Shown in pieces: positions 1-7,614 of a stretch of 64,000 nt of DNA. Source of the stretch: CAZMVY01 sp964653435 (lineage in GTDB: Bacteria; Planctomycetota; Phycisphaerae; UBA1845; PWPN01). Within the stretch, counting starts at the first letter, position 1. The number at the start of each line of letters is the position of its first letter. Where the stretch lies: the NCBI GenBank assembly GCA_964653435.1, contig CAZZFA010000015.1, positions 1 to 64,000 on the forward strand. Reading direction: 5' to 3'. The position numbers and the translations under genes are program-made. The notes beneath the pieces were generated by a model. That model was given only the letters and a program-made list of their open reading frames with translations. It had not been told where the DNA came from and made no database searches.

Positions 1-231
1 GCGTTGCCTTGGGCGCCCCGCGCACGCCCCTGCGGAGCGTTGGCTTGGGCACCCGCCGGGTGTCCCTCCGGGGCGTTGGCTTGGGTGCTCGGCGGGTGTT
101 CCTGCGGGGCGTTGGCTTGGGTGCCGGGCGGGCGCCCCTCTGGGGCGTTGGCTTCTGGGGCGTTGGCTTGGGCACCCGGCGGGCGCCTCTCTGGGGCGTT
201 GGCTTGGGTGCCCGGCGGACCACGCCAGAAT
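1..231. repeat. 36-bp tandem minisatellite
   Basis: Head-to-tail units of about 36 bp begin GCGTTGGCTTGGG and end in a G/C-rich tail. About six full units are visible, plus one truncated 15-nt unit near 145-159. There are no unique spacers between units, so this is a minisatellite and not a CRISPR array. Two forward frames are open across it only because 36 is divisible by 3; the resulting Gly/Ala/Pro-rich translation is an artefact. Confidence 0.85.
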
Positions 232-236
232 GTGGG

Positions 237-395
237 GAAACCCAAGGCGGCCTTCGGCCGCAACCGGACACGGCGCGCCGGATCCCGTCATGCTGAGCGA
301 AGCCAAGCATCCGGCTTCTCTGCGCCACTCAGCCAGATTCTTCGTCGCTGCGCTCCTCAGAATGACGGGTAGCGCCACCGCCGCAGCGCGATCCA
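237..395 (+). repeat. Dispersed inverted-repeat element, copy A
   Basis: The stretch starts with an AAGGCGGCCTT palindrome. It contains GTCATGCTGAGCGAAGC and then the partly complementary TTCTTCGTCGCTGCGC with CTCAGAATGACG, so the two halves can pair. Near-identical copies occur at 31395-31580 and, inverted, at 42900-43090; a related shorter palindrome lies at 39355-39473. It is a MITE- or REP-like non-coding element. I see no transposase. Confidence 0.8.
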
Positions 396-587
396 TGCGC
401 GCAAGGCACGCCGCGCGCAAGATGCACCGCGCGCAAGATGCACCGCGCACAAGGCGCATTGCGCGCAAGGCGCACCGCGCGCAAGATGCACCGCGCACAA
501 GGTGCATTGCGCGCAAGGCGTATTGCGCGCAAGGCGCGCCGCGCGCAAGATGCACCGCGCACAAGGCGCGCCGCTCGCAAGGCGCAC
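396..587. repeat. 16-bp tandem array (12 units)
   Basis: Twelve contiguous 16-nt units of the type CGCGCGCAAGATGCAC, with variants TGCGCGCAAGGCGCAC and CGCGCACAAGGCGCAT, directly abut the end of dispersed-repeat copy A. The same GCGCGCAAGGCGC unit occurs once at the equivalent end of copy B (near 31555-31570), so the array looks like an expansion of the element's terminus. All reading frames across it give low-complexity peptides and are not genes. Confidence 0.85.
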
Positions 588-732
588 AAGAGGCGCGACG
601 CGAGACTCTACGCATTCAATCGCCGGGACCGGGCGCTCATCCCGCTCTTGCCTTCGCGATCTGCCGGGCCGGCTTGAGCCAGGCTTTCCACGCCTTCGCC
701 ATACACGCACCGCAAGTACGGCCATGCACCCG

Positions 733-771
733 GCGGCCTCTCCGAGGCCGCGGCGGTCTCGGAGAGGCCGC
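733..771 (+). repeat. Double-hairpin palindromic element, copy 1
   Basis: Two consecutive hairpins are visible: GCGGCCTC/GAGGCCGC (733-740 with 744-751) and GCGGTCTC/GAGGCCGC (753-760 with 764-771, one G-T pair). They are followed by ACTCC. A very similar double hairpin sits at 7174-7226 inside the BMC operon. There is no T-tract, so it is a REP-like element and not a classical terminator. Confidence 0.65.
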
Positions 772-853
772 ACTCCACACGGGGGGCGGGCGTCCCGCCC
801 GCCTGAAGGTGTGCGGGTCGCGAGGACTTCGGGGGACAGCACTGCAAGACGGC

Positions 854-880
854 TTGCGTGATCGTGCAGCGGCGTATAAA
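854..880 (+). promoter_or_regulatory. Possible sigma70 promoter for the 924 gene
   Basis: TTGCGT at 854-859 and TATAAA at 875-880 are separated by 15 bp, about 40 bp before the ATG at 924. The spacing is short and the -35 is poor, so this is a weak prediction. Confidence 0.3.
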
Positions 881-923
881 AAGTCTGCTGGACGGAACTC
901 CATCCGCCCAGGAGGTTGCTGCC

Positions 924-3900
924 ATGTTGTATCGTTTCTCACAGACCGTCGCCGTTATCGCTCTGGCCTGGTGTTTCGCCGCTTCGGCTCGCGCCGCCAC
1001 CACGCAGAAACGCTATTACGCCCACGACGCCGTCGAGGACAAACACGGCGTCATCGCGCCCTGGTACAAAGGACAGAACGGGCAGCTCGATTTCCGCGTT
1101 CGGATCGCGGCGGAAACGCTCAAACGCTACCCGTGGACCGACGCGAAGAAGGCCGTCGCCGCCGCGCCCGAGTACGTCTTCAACGGCGCGTGGAAGATCG
1201 CCCCCGACGGCAAGATCACCATCCCGGAGATCCGCGACTGGGCCAACGGCGACCTCGGCCAGCGGGCGGCGTACGTGCTCAGCGCGCTTGTCGATTACTA
1301 CCGCTACTCAGGCGACGCGGCCGCGATCGCGCACATGAGCATCCTGGGGGATGTGCTGCTGGACCACTGTCAGACCCCCGCCGATCATCCCTGGCCGCGC
1401 TTTCTCATCAGCGTGCCGACGAAGGGCAAGGTCTACGGCCAGTGCGACCCGCACGGGATGATCCAGCTCGACATCGTGGCCGAGGCGGGCATCGGCCTGC
1501 TGCGGGCATACCAGATCACCGGCAACGAACGATGGTTTGACGCGGTCAAGCACTGGGCGGACCTCCTGGCGGAGAAACGCAGCCGCGAGCCGGGCATGCC
1601 GCCGTGGAACCGATATGCCAACCCCGAAGACCCGACGTGGACCGAGGACCAGCAGACCGGCGGTGTGGCTTTCATACTGGCGTTCTTCGACGAGCTGATC
1701 CGCGCGGGCTACACGGGCAAGAACAACGCGATCGTGGAAGCCCGTGACGCGGGGCGAGCATATCTCCGCGACGTCCTGCTGCCGCGTTGGACCGTCAACG
1801 ACACGTGGGGGCGCAACTACTGGGACTGGCCCGACCCCGTGCAGGCGGAGAACGTCACGGAGTTCGTCGTCCGCTACCTGATGGAGAACCCGGACGCCTT
1901 TCCGAACTGGCAAAACGACGCGCGGAACATCCTGTCGCTGTTCCTCAATCGCACGAGCGTCTCGCCGGGGTCGAAGGGCGATGTTTACAGCGGCGCCTGG
2001 GCCTATCCCGAGTCGAGCAGTTGTTGCGACCGCTCCCTCTGGTACGGACCGCTCGAACTGGCCCACGTGTACGCCCAATACGGCGAGTTGGCCGACAGCG
2101 AGTGGGGCCGTGAGCTTGGGCGCCGTCAGGCGATCCTCGCGACGTACGATTGCCACGAAACCGGCGTGGTGGAGGACAACATCGACGGCGGACCGCGCGT
2201 CGCGGGCGACTGGTTCAAGATCGCCCACCCGATGGCGCTGAAGTACGCGCTCGCCGCGATGGCGTGGCTGCCTGATGTGTTCGGCGCGGCCCGCGAGAAT
2301 CACATGATGCGAACCTCGTCCGTCGTCCGGTCCGTTATCTACCGCAAGGGCGGCGTGTTCTACACGACGTATGATGCGCCGCCGCGAACCATCGAGGTCC
2401 TGCGGCTCGCGTTCCGGCCAACCGAGGTCCTCGCGGACAATACCACGCCGCTGAAGCCACGTTCCGATCCGGAGGAAAACGGGTATCAGGTCAAGGAACT
2501 GGCCGGCGGCGACTTCCTTGTTTGTGTCCGGCATGACGGCTACAGGAATGTGGCGATCAGCGGCGACGATCCGCAAGAAGTGGCGGACGACAAGGGGCTC
2601 ACGTTCACCGGCTCATGGCGAACGGACCAGGCCAGGGTCTTCTTCGATCAGACGGTCCACATCGCCTCGGCCGCGGGAGCGACGATGACGGCCCCGTTCA
2701 CCGGCAACCAGGTGCGACTGATCGGGCAGGCCGGTCCCGAGGGCGGGCTGGCCGACGTGTACGTGGATGATGTGAAGCAACTCGTCGGAATCGATTGCTG
2801 GAACCCCGTACCCCGATACGAGCAGGTGCTGTACTACAGAAACGGTTTGACGAACGGCAAGCACACATTGAAGATCGTGGTCCGAGGCACGAAGAACCCG
2901 CTCTCGCAGGGAACCAATGTCTACGTCGACGCCGTCGAATGGTCCTCGGCATCGCCGACGTCGCCGCAGACCTTCGGCGAAGGCGGCGGGCCGATCGACA
3001 CGCAGCGGTGGATCTTCGGCTACCCGGAACGCACCGACTATATCGATTCGCGCGGCCATGCTTGGCGGCCCGCCACGGAAGTCGTGACCCCGTCGCGCGA
3101 CGGAGGCGACTCCGTTGCCGACACCTGGTGGACCCAGCGACGCCGACTGCACATCGCCGGCACCGACAACCCGGAGCTGTACCGCTATGGCATGCACGCG
3201 CACGAGTTCCGGGCGACATTCACCGTCGGGCCCGGCACGTACTACGCGCGCCTCAAGTTCGCCGAGACGCGGACGATCGACCCGAAGCTGCGAACCGTGA
3301 CGGTGTTCGTCAACGACCGCGAGGCGATTACGAACATGGACATCGCGGCTACCGCCGGCGGGTTCGGACGTGCCGTGAACGTCGTTGTGCCGGACATCCA
3401 GCCGAAAAACGGCGTCGTGGACATACGCTTTCTCGGGCCGCAGGGCGGTGAGGCGATCGTCCAGGCGATCGAGGTCGGCCCGGGCAATGGCGGCCGGGGC
3501 GCCAGGCCCGTGAGCATCGCCGCCGCCCTGCCGACCGGAGCGGCGCCCGGCGGCAATCTCCTGCGGAACCCCGACTTCGAAGGCGGCGTCAACGGTCAGG
3601 TCGGCGCGATGATGCCGGGCGGCGGTGGATTCGGCTGGAACTACCTTTTTGCGGGCCCGGCCCGCAGCTACATCTGGGGCGAATCCGCGTACAGCGAGCA
3701 TCCCGACTGGGGGCTGCCGGCGTTTCATCACGGCCGCGAGGCGATTCGAACGCACACCGACGGCTGCGGCCACACCGTGATCTACCAGGATGTCGCCGTC
3801 GCCCCCGAAGCCCCCTACCAGGCAACCGCGTGGGTCCGTGCCGTCGATCTGCACGGCAACGGCTTCGGCAAGGACGCCTGCGACTCGGCCGGGCTGTGGG

Positions 3901-4115
3901 TGCAGGAACTCGACAAGGACGGGCGGATCGTCGTGAATCACCCGAAGATTGCCGTCACAGCCGCATGCGAGTACAGGCAACTCTCGCGGACCTTTACGAC
4001 CACCAAGACGACCGCAACCGTGCGATTCTCGCTGGACACCGTAATCGCATGCCCGTATACCGAGGGCCACGTAACCTACGACGACTGTGCACTCGTGCGA
4101 CAGGAGGCGAAGTAA
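924..4115 (+). CDS. Secreted multidomain glycosidase-like protein with malectin and CBM domains
   Basis: The start is the ATG preceded by AGGAGG; the first 22 residues form a signal peptide ending in a SARA-A type cleavage site. The mature protein (about 1,040 residues) begins with a roughly 480-residue helical region resembling (alpha/alpha)6 toroid glycosidases or lyases, with repeated Trp/Tyr and Asp/His-rich segments such as CDPHGMIQLD and GRNYWDWPD. A beta-rich carbohydrate-binding-like module follows (about 560-680), then a malectin-like domain (about 690-860, with YARLKFAET), and a C-terminal CBM4/9-like module opening NLLRNPDFEGG. It is probably exported to bind and cut a plant or algal polysaccharide. 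No catalytic family can be fixed by eye. It lies 5 bp upstream of the DUF1080 lipoprotein and just before the microcompartment operon, so it may feed it deoxysugars; that link is inference. Confidence 0.75.
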   Translation: MLYRFSQTVAVIALAWCFAASARAATTQKRYYAHDAVEDKHGVIAPWYKGQNGQLDFRVRIAAETLKRYPWTDAKKAVAAAPEYVFNGAWKIAPDGKITIPEIRDWANGDLGQRAAYVLSALVDYYRYSGDAAAIAHMSILGDVLLDHCQTPADHPWPRFLISVPTKGKVYGQCDPHGMIQLDIVAEAGIGLLRAYQITGNERWFDAVKHWADLLAEKRSREPGMPPWNRYANPEDPTWTEDQQTGGVAFILAFFDELIRAGYTGKNNAIVEARDAGRAYLRDVLLPRWTVNDTWGRNYWDWPDPVQAENVTEFVVRYLMENPDAFPNWQNDARNILSLFLNRTSVSPGSKGDVYSGAWAYPESSSCCDRSLWYGPLELAHVYAQYGELADSEWGRELGRRQAILATYDCHETGVVEDNIDGGPRVAGDWFKIAHPMALKYALAAMAWLPDVFGAARENHMMRTSSVVRSVIYRKGGVFYTTYDAPPRTIEVLRLAFRPTEVLADNTTPLKPRSDPEENGYQVKELAGGDFLVCVRHDGYRNVAISGDDPQEVADDKGLTFTGSWRTDQARVFFDQTVHIASAAGATMTAPFTGNQVRLIGQAGPEGGLADVYVDDVKQLVGIDCWNPVPRYEQVLYYRNGLTNGKHTLKIVVRGTKNPLSQGTNVYVDAVEWSSASPTSPQTFGEGGGPIDTQRWIFGYPERTDYIDSRGHAWRPATEVVTPSRDGGDSVADTWWTQRRRLHIAGTDNPELYRYGMHAHEFRATFTVGPGTYYARLKFAETRTIDPKLRTVTVFVNDREAITNMDIAATAGGFGRAVNVVVPDIQPKNGVVDIRFLGPQGGEAIVQAIEVGPGNGGRGARPVSIAAALPTGAAPGGNLLRNPDFEGGVNGQVGAMMPGGGGFGWNYLFAGPARSYIWGESAYSEHPDWGLPAFHHGREAIRTHTDGCGHTVIYQDVAVAPEAPYQATAWVRAVDLHGNGFGKDACDSAGLWVQELDKDGRIVVNHPKIAVTAACEYRQLSRTFTTTKTTATVRFSLDTVIACPYTEGHVTYDDCALVRQEAK

Positions 4116-4119
4116 CACC

Positions 4120-4803
4120 GTGCGACGAACACTTCGGGCATGCCGCGTTCGCGCTTCGGGCCCGGGGCGGCGACGCAGAGCATCTGGCCTGGCCGTCGGC
4201 CTCTCGGCAATCCTGCTGACGGCAATCGGGTGCGCTCGGACAACGAACGGCTTCGAGCCGCTTTTCACCGGCAACGATCTGACGGGCTGGACGGAGGTCA
4301 ACAGCGACGGGGCCTGGTCAATCGAAAACGGTGTTCTGAAATGCAACGGCAAGAAGACGGGCTACGCCTGGCTCTGCACCGACCGCAAGTACGGTGACTT
4401 CGAGTTGTCGCTCGAGTGGCGGATCGGGCCGCGCGCCAACACGGGCGTGTTCTGCCGCGTCCCGCAGCGCGAGGGACGGGCGTCGCTGGCCGGCTTCGAG
4501 GTACAGATCGCCGACGACGCCACCGCCAAAGGACGCCCGACGGAGTTCACGGGCTCGATCTTCAACCGTCTGCCGAATAACACGCCCATCCCCGACCTCC
4601 TCGGCCGGTGGCACCGCTATGTAATCACCTGCGCGGGCAGCAAGGTCCACATCACCTGCGACGGCGTAACGATCCAGGACTTCGACATGGCCACAATCCC
4701 GACCATGCAACAGGTGCCGAATGAGGGCTACATCGGCCTCCAGAACCACGGCACGTCGGCGGAGTTCCGAAATGTCCGGATAAGAGTGCTCCGAACTGAT
4801 TAG
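4120..4803 (+). CDS. DUF1080 (3-keto-disaccharide hydrolase family) lipoprotein
   Basis: I start at GTG 4120, which has AGGAGG ten bases upstream. This gives an Arg-rich n-region, a hydrophobic stretch and a lipobox LTAIGC, so it is a lipoprotein. An upstream in-frame ATG at 4087 would lie inside the previous gene. The mature part is one jelly-roll DUF1080 domain with the diagnostic opening FTGNDLTGW, then GDFELSLEWRI, NTGVFCRVP, GSIFN and a C-terminal GYIGLQNHG with EFRNVRIR. The family includes 3-keto-glycoside hydrolases and is greatly expanded in planctomycetes. The gene is almost certainly co-transcribed with the secreted protein before it. The substrate is unknown. Confidence 0.88.
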   Translation: MRRTLRACRVRASGPGRRRRASGLAVGLSAILLTAIGCARTTNGFEPLFTGNDLTGWTEVNSDGAWSIENGVLKCNGKKTGYAWLCTDRKYGDFELSLEWRIGPRANTGVFCRVPQREGRASLAGFEVQIADDATAKGRPTEFTGSIFNRLPNNTPIPDLLGRWHRYVITCAGSKVHITCDGVTIQDFDMATIPTMQQVPNEGYIGLQNHGTSAEFRNVRIRVLRTD

Positions 4804-4939
4804 ACCGGAACACACTGACGCAATCTAAGCAGACATCTAACATACTATGCCACAGGATGTTAAGACAATGGATCAGGGAGGCTTCCGAAGCCATCCCGCT
4901 ACTATCGTGCACGAAGTAAGCCGCGTCCTGCGTTTTTTT

Positions 4940-4965
4940 TGACGGATTGTGATTGACTTCCGTCA
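4940..4965 (+). promoter_or_regulatory. Inverted-repeat operator candidate before the DeoR gene
   Basis: TGACGGA (4940-4946) and TCCGTCA (4959-4965) form a perfect 7-bp inverted repeat with a 12-bp spacer. It overlaps the -35 box of the candidate promoter at 4953-4980. DeoR-family repressors commonly bind inverted repeats in their own promoters, so this is a plausible autoregulatory operator for the BMC operon. Confidence 0.45.
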
Positions 4966-4980
4966 GAAACCGTCGATAAT
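4953..4980 (+). promoter_or_regulatory. Sigma70-type promoter of the BMC operon
   Basis: TTGACT (4953-4958) and GATAAT (4975-4980) are separated by 16 bp. Transcription would begin near 4987, which makes the ATG at 5006 the first usable start of the regulator and rules out the in-frame GTG 4949 and ATG 4979. Confidence 0.5.
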
Positions 4981-5005
4981 GCCAACGGCGGATATCGGGA
5001 CTTCG

Positions 5006-5803
5006 ATGACCGCGGATGAACGCCGACAGCGCGTGATCGAGTTTCTGGCCCAGCGCGGGTTCGTGGAGCTCTCTGCGCTCATGGAGGAAGTCGGCGTATC
5101 GGAATCGACGGTTCGTCGCGACCTCATGCAGCTCGAAGCCGAAGGCATCGTTCGTCGAACGCACGGGGGAGCCGTATTCGTCAGCGACCGGTTCAGCGTG
5201 CTGAGTTTCGCGGCCCGCGAGTCCGCGCAGCAGCAGGAGAAGACGGCCATCGGGCGCGCCGCGGCGGCCCTGATCGAAGATGAGGAGACGGTGCTCCTGG
5301 ACGGCGGAACCACAACCTTCCAGATCGCCAGGAACCTCGCCGGTCGCCGACTGCAGGTGGTGACGAACTCGCTGCCGATCGCGAATCTCCTCGGAAGCGA
5401 TGCGGCGATGGAGGTCATCTTTGTCGGCGGTTATATTTATCCGCGCACGGGCGTGGCGCTCGGCCCGTTGACGACCCAGATGCTGGCGAACGTGCACGTG
5501 AACAAGGCATTCATCAGCCTGGCGGGGATGAACGAGGCCGGGCTGTTCAACCACAACGTCCTGATGGTCGAGGCGGAACGTCGGATGATGCAGTGCGCCG
5601 ACGAGGTGATCATCGTGGCCGACCATACGAAGTTCGGCAAGCGGGCCCTGGCGCAGCTCGGCACCTGGGACGACATCGACCGCGTGGTCACCGACGACGG
5701 GCTGGACGCCTCGTGGCATTCGACACTTGAGCGGGCCGGCGTTACGCTTGTGCTCGCTCCCGTCGAGGCGTCGCCGCGGCGGGTTGTGGAGGAATCCGTA
5801 TGA
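5006..5803 (+). CDS. DeoR/GlpR-family transcriptional regulator of the BMC operon
   Basis: The N-terminus RRQRVIEFLAQRGFV followed by the helix-turn-helix VSESTVRRDL and RRTHGGAVF is the classic DeoR signature. Residues about 70-245 form the sugar-phosphate-sensing domain (DGGTTTFQIA, VVTNSLPIAN, FVGGYIYPRTG, ADHTKFGK). I chose ATG 5006 because family members begin a few residues before the first helix and because a promoter -10 box overlaps the alternative ATG at 4979. The stop overlaps the pduL start (ATGA), so regulator and enzymes are translationally coupled. It probably represses the operon until a phosphorylated deoxysugar intermediate accumulates; the effector is inferred from the aldolase in the operon. 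DeoR-type regulators are typical of PVM microcompartment loci. Confidence 0.92.
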   Translation: MTADERRQRVIEFLAQRGFVELSALMEEVGVSESTVRRDLMQLEAEGIVRRTHGGAVFVSDRFSVLSFAARESAQQQEKTAIGRAAAALIEDEETVLLDGGTTTFQIARNLAGRRLQVVTNSLPIANLLGSDAAMEVIFVGGYIYPRTGVALGPLTTQMLANVHVNKAFISLAGMNEAGLFNHNVLMVEAERRMMQCADEVIIVADHTKFGKRALAQLGTWDDIDRVVTDDGLDASWHSTLERAGVTLVLAPVEASPRRVVEESV

Positions 5804-6474
5804 GCGTGCTGACCCGCGGACCGATCGATCGGGCGGCGGTCGAGCAGATCGTCCGTGAGATCGTTTACTCCCGCTTCGCCCCGCCCGGCCGCGACGGGTA
5901 CCGGCCGAAGCTCGTGGTGAACATCTCGGCCCGGCATATGCACATGTGTCCGGAACACGTGGAAATCCTGTTCGGCCGGGGCGCGACGCTCACGCCGATG
6001 CGGCCGTTGTATCAGGACGGCGAGTTCGCCTCCGAGCAGACCGTGACGATCATCGGCCCGCGGCACCGGATGATCAACAACCTGCGAATCCTCGGGCCGG
6101 AGCGGAAGGCCTCGCAGATCGAGCTGTCCTTCACGGACGCGATCGCGCTGGGCATCGACTGCCCCGTGCGGGCCTCGGGGAGCATCGAGGGAACGCCGGG
6201 CTGCATCGTGATGGGGCCGAAGGGGCACATCGACCTCCGGCAGGGCGTGATCCGCGCGGAGCGGCACGTCCACATGAGCGACAAGGACGCCGCGTACTAC
6301 GGCGTGAAGAACGGCGACCGGATCCGCCTGCGGGTGTACGGCGATTGCGCGACGACCTTCGAGAACCTGCTGGTCCGGGTGAACCCGGCGTGGAAGCTGG
6401 AGGTGCATCTGGATACCGACGAGGGCAACGCGTGCAACCTGACGAAGGCGGAGAGGGTGGAGCTGGTGGCCTGA
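5800..6474 (+). CDS. pduL: Phosphate propanoyltransferase PduL
   Basis: This zinc-dependent phosphotransacylase moves the acyl group from acyl-CoA to phosphate, recycling CoA within the microcompartment lumen. The two similar beta-barrel halves each carry a His-x-His pair: HMHM at His46/His48 and HVHM at His156/His158. Length (224 residues) is normal for PduL. The first 25 or so residues before the Pro/Gly segment form a hydrophobic/charged amphipathic helix (IDRAAVEQIVREIVYSRF) typical of an encapsulation peptide. The start overlaps the regulator stop by 4 bp. The product acyl-phosphate is the substrate of the acetate kinase encoded downstream. Confidence 0.95.
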   Translation: MSVLTRGPIDRAAVEQIVREIVYSRFAPPGRDGYRPKLVVNISARHMHMCPEHVEILFGRGATLTPMRPLYQDGEFASEQTVTIIGPRHRMINNLRILGPERKASQIELSFTDAIALGIDCPVRASGSIEGTPGCIVMGPKGHIDLRQGVIRAERHVHMSDKDAAYYGVKNGDRIRLRVYGDCATTFENLLVRVNPAWKLEVHLDTDEGNACNLTKAERVELVA

Positions 6475-6858
6475 AGGGCGGAAGCGGGAACGAGCGGAGC
6501 ATGGGTCGAATGACCGGAGACATCCCGGGTTGCATGTCCGGGTTCGGCGAACGGAGCGTCCGGATCGGCGGCCCCCGACGCAAGGCCGGCTCCGCCGCGA
6601 CGCGAACCGCGTTCGTGCCTCGAGCGGAACTCGGGCTCCGGGAGTGCTGCAAGGCGATCGGCCGGCGGGAGATTCCCGTCGAGGCCGGGATCGTGGAACG
6701 AGAACGGACAGGGCCCCTCGTGCGGGAGGGGCGTGGGATCGAAAGGATTCTTGCGACCGTGGTTCGCAAGAGCAGACAGCGGGCGAAGGCGTAGCGTATC
6801 GGGAAGGCTTTCTGTTTTCGCTTTTCCGCCTTTTCGCTTTCCTCGTAAGGAGAGTGCC
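6475..6858 (+). other. 384-bp spacer between pduL and the first shell gene
   Basis: There is no convincing gene. An open frame with an ATG at 6501 (97 codons, Arg/Gly-rich, ending 6794) has a poorly spaced GGAG and no recognisable motif, so I do not call it. The last 50 bp are a pyrimidine-rich series of TTTCGCTTTTCCGCC-like units, a motif that also recurs in other spacers of this operon. An AAGGAGAG ribosome site follows for the gene at 6859. Confidence 0.6.
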
Positions 6859-7155
6859 ATGGCTGCGTTAGAGGCGTTAGGAATGGTTGAGACCCGGGGT
6901 CTCGTGGCGGCGATTGAGGCGAGCGATGCGATGCTCAAGGCTGCCAACGTCACACTCGTCGGATACGAGAAGATCGGCAAAGGGCTCGTCACATCGTTCA
7001 TCAAGGGCGACGTGGCGGCGGTGAAGGCCTCGACCGACGCGGGGGCGGCGGCCGCCAGCAAGGTCGGCGAGGTGGTCAGCGTGCACGTGATCCCGCGGCC
7101 GCACGACGACCTGAGCCACCTGGTGCCGGCGCCGAAGGCGAACAAGACGAAGTAG
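6859..7155 (+). CDS. BMC-H hexameric shell protein 1 (GKG pore)
   Basis: A single BMC domain (Pf00936 type): ALGMVETRGLVAAIEASDAM opens it, followed by the KAANV helix end, the pore loop and the GDVAAVKA segment, closing with VHVIPRPH. The position that is Ser in PduA-type pores (G-S-G) is Lys here (KIGKGLVT), giving a more positive hexamer pore. At 98 residues it has a slightly long C-terminal tail ending KANKTK. Hexamers tile the facets of the microcompartment and pass small charged substrates. AAGGAG lies 7 bp upstream of the ATG. Confidence 0.96.
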   Translation: MAALEALGMVETRGLVAAIEASDAMLKAANVTLVGYEKIGKGLVTSFIKGDVAAVKASTDAGAAAASKVGEVVSVHVIPRPHDDLSHLVPAPKANKTK

Positions 7156-7173
7156 TCGTGAGGAACATGGAGT

Positions 7174-7226
7174 GCGGTCTCTCGAGGGACCGCTTTCGAC
7201 GGGACGGCGGTCTCGGCAGAGGCCGC
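7174..7226 (+). repeat. Double-hairpin palindromic element, copy 2
   Basis: Two hairpins lie in the 93-bp spacer before the second shell gene: GCGGTC/GACCGC (7174-7179 with 7188-7193) and GCGGTCTC/GAGGCCGC (7207-7214 with 7219-7226, GGCA loop). Outer AGTGCGG and CCGCATT could pair as well. It resembles the element at 733-771. There is no T-run; a role in mRNA processing or shell-protein stoichiometry is possible. Confidence 0.6.
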
Positions 7227-7248
7227 ATTCCGGAACGAGGACAGAGCT

Positions 7249-7515
7249 ATGAGCGATGCAATCGGACTGGTCGAGACGATCGGGTTTGCGGGGCTGGTGG
7301 AGGCCGCCGACGCGATGTGCAAGGCCGCCAACGTGGAACTGATCAAACAGATCCCGATCGGCGGCGGCTACGTCACAACAATCGTGAAGGGCGATGTCGG
7401 CAGCGTGAAGGCCGCCGTCGACGCCGGAGCCGAGGCCGCCAACCGCGTCGGCGAACTCGTCAGCGCGCATGTAATCCCGCGGCCGCACGAGGGACTTACG
7501 GGCGTCTTTCTGTAA
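7249..7515 (+). CDS. BMC-H hexameric shell protein 2 (GGG pore)
   Basis: This is an 88-residue BMC domain: AIGLVETIGFAGLVEAADAM, KAANVELIKQ, the pore loop PIGGGYVT, VKGDVGSVKAAVDAGAEAA and the terminal VIPRPHEGL. The pore triplet is Gly-Gly-Gly, so the central channel should be wider and uncharged compared with its two paralogues in the operon. A GAGG ribosome site is placed 9 bp before the ATG. It is probably co-assembled with the other two hexamers in mixed facets; each paralogue may serve a different metabolite. Confidence 0.96.
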   Translation: MSDAIGLVETIGFAGLVEAADAMCKAANVELIKQIPIGGGYVTTIVKGDVGSVKAAVDAGAEAANRVGELVSAHVIPRPHEGLTGVFL

Positions 7516-7614
7516 GAAAACGCCTCGAACGCGGGAAAACGAGAACGCAGAAAGACTTTCGGACGGCGAAGCTTTCCCGCTTCTTCGGTTTTTCGCTTTT
7601 TCGGTTCGACTTCC
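7516..7614 (+). repeat. Inverted purine/pyrimidine spacer before ackA
   Basis: The spacer is a purine-rich left half (GAAAACG, GCGGGAAAACGAG) followed by a pyrimidine-rich right half (TTTCCCGCTTCTTCGG, TTTTTCGC). GCGGGAAA (7531-7538) pairs perfectly with TTTCCCGC (7573-7580), and a small GAAAG/CTTTC hairpin sits inside at 7550-7560. Similar sequence is seen at 6800-6850 and 9590-9690. Function unknown; a structured intercistronic RNA is likely. Confidence 0.5.

Noticed and set aside
1..231. Possible CRISPR array from the regularly spaced 36-bp units
   Set aside because: Units are contiguous with no spacers, and the repeats diverge in sequence; no cas genes are nearby.
230..1540. Long plus-strand open frame before and into the 924 gene
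   Set aside because: It crosses the dispersed repeat and 16-bp array, gives Arg/Ala/His low-complexity protein and overlaps the real secreted-protein gene in another frame.
1308..2576. Long minus-strand open frame opposite the secreted glycosidase-like protein
   Set aside because: Antisense frame in a GC-rich gene; no recognised motifs, and the plus frame has clear signal peptide and domains. The same applies to 2613-4352, 6877-8502 and 9529-10899.
6501..6794. Possible small basic protein in the pduL to BMC-H spacer
   Set aside because: Ribosome site spacing is poor, composition is Arg/Gly-rich with no motif, and the frame is a continuation of an antisense-type shadow frame.
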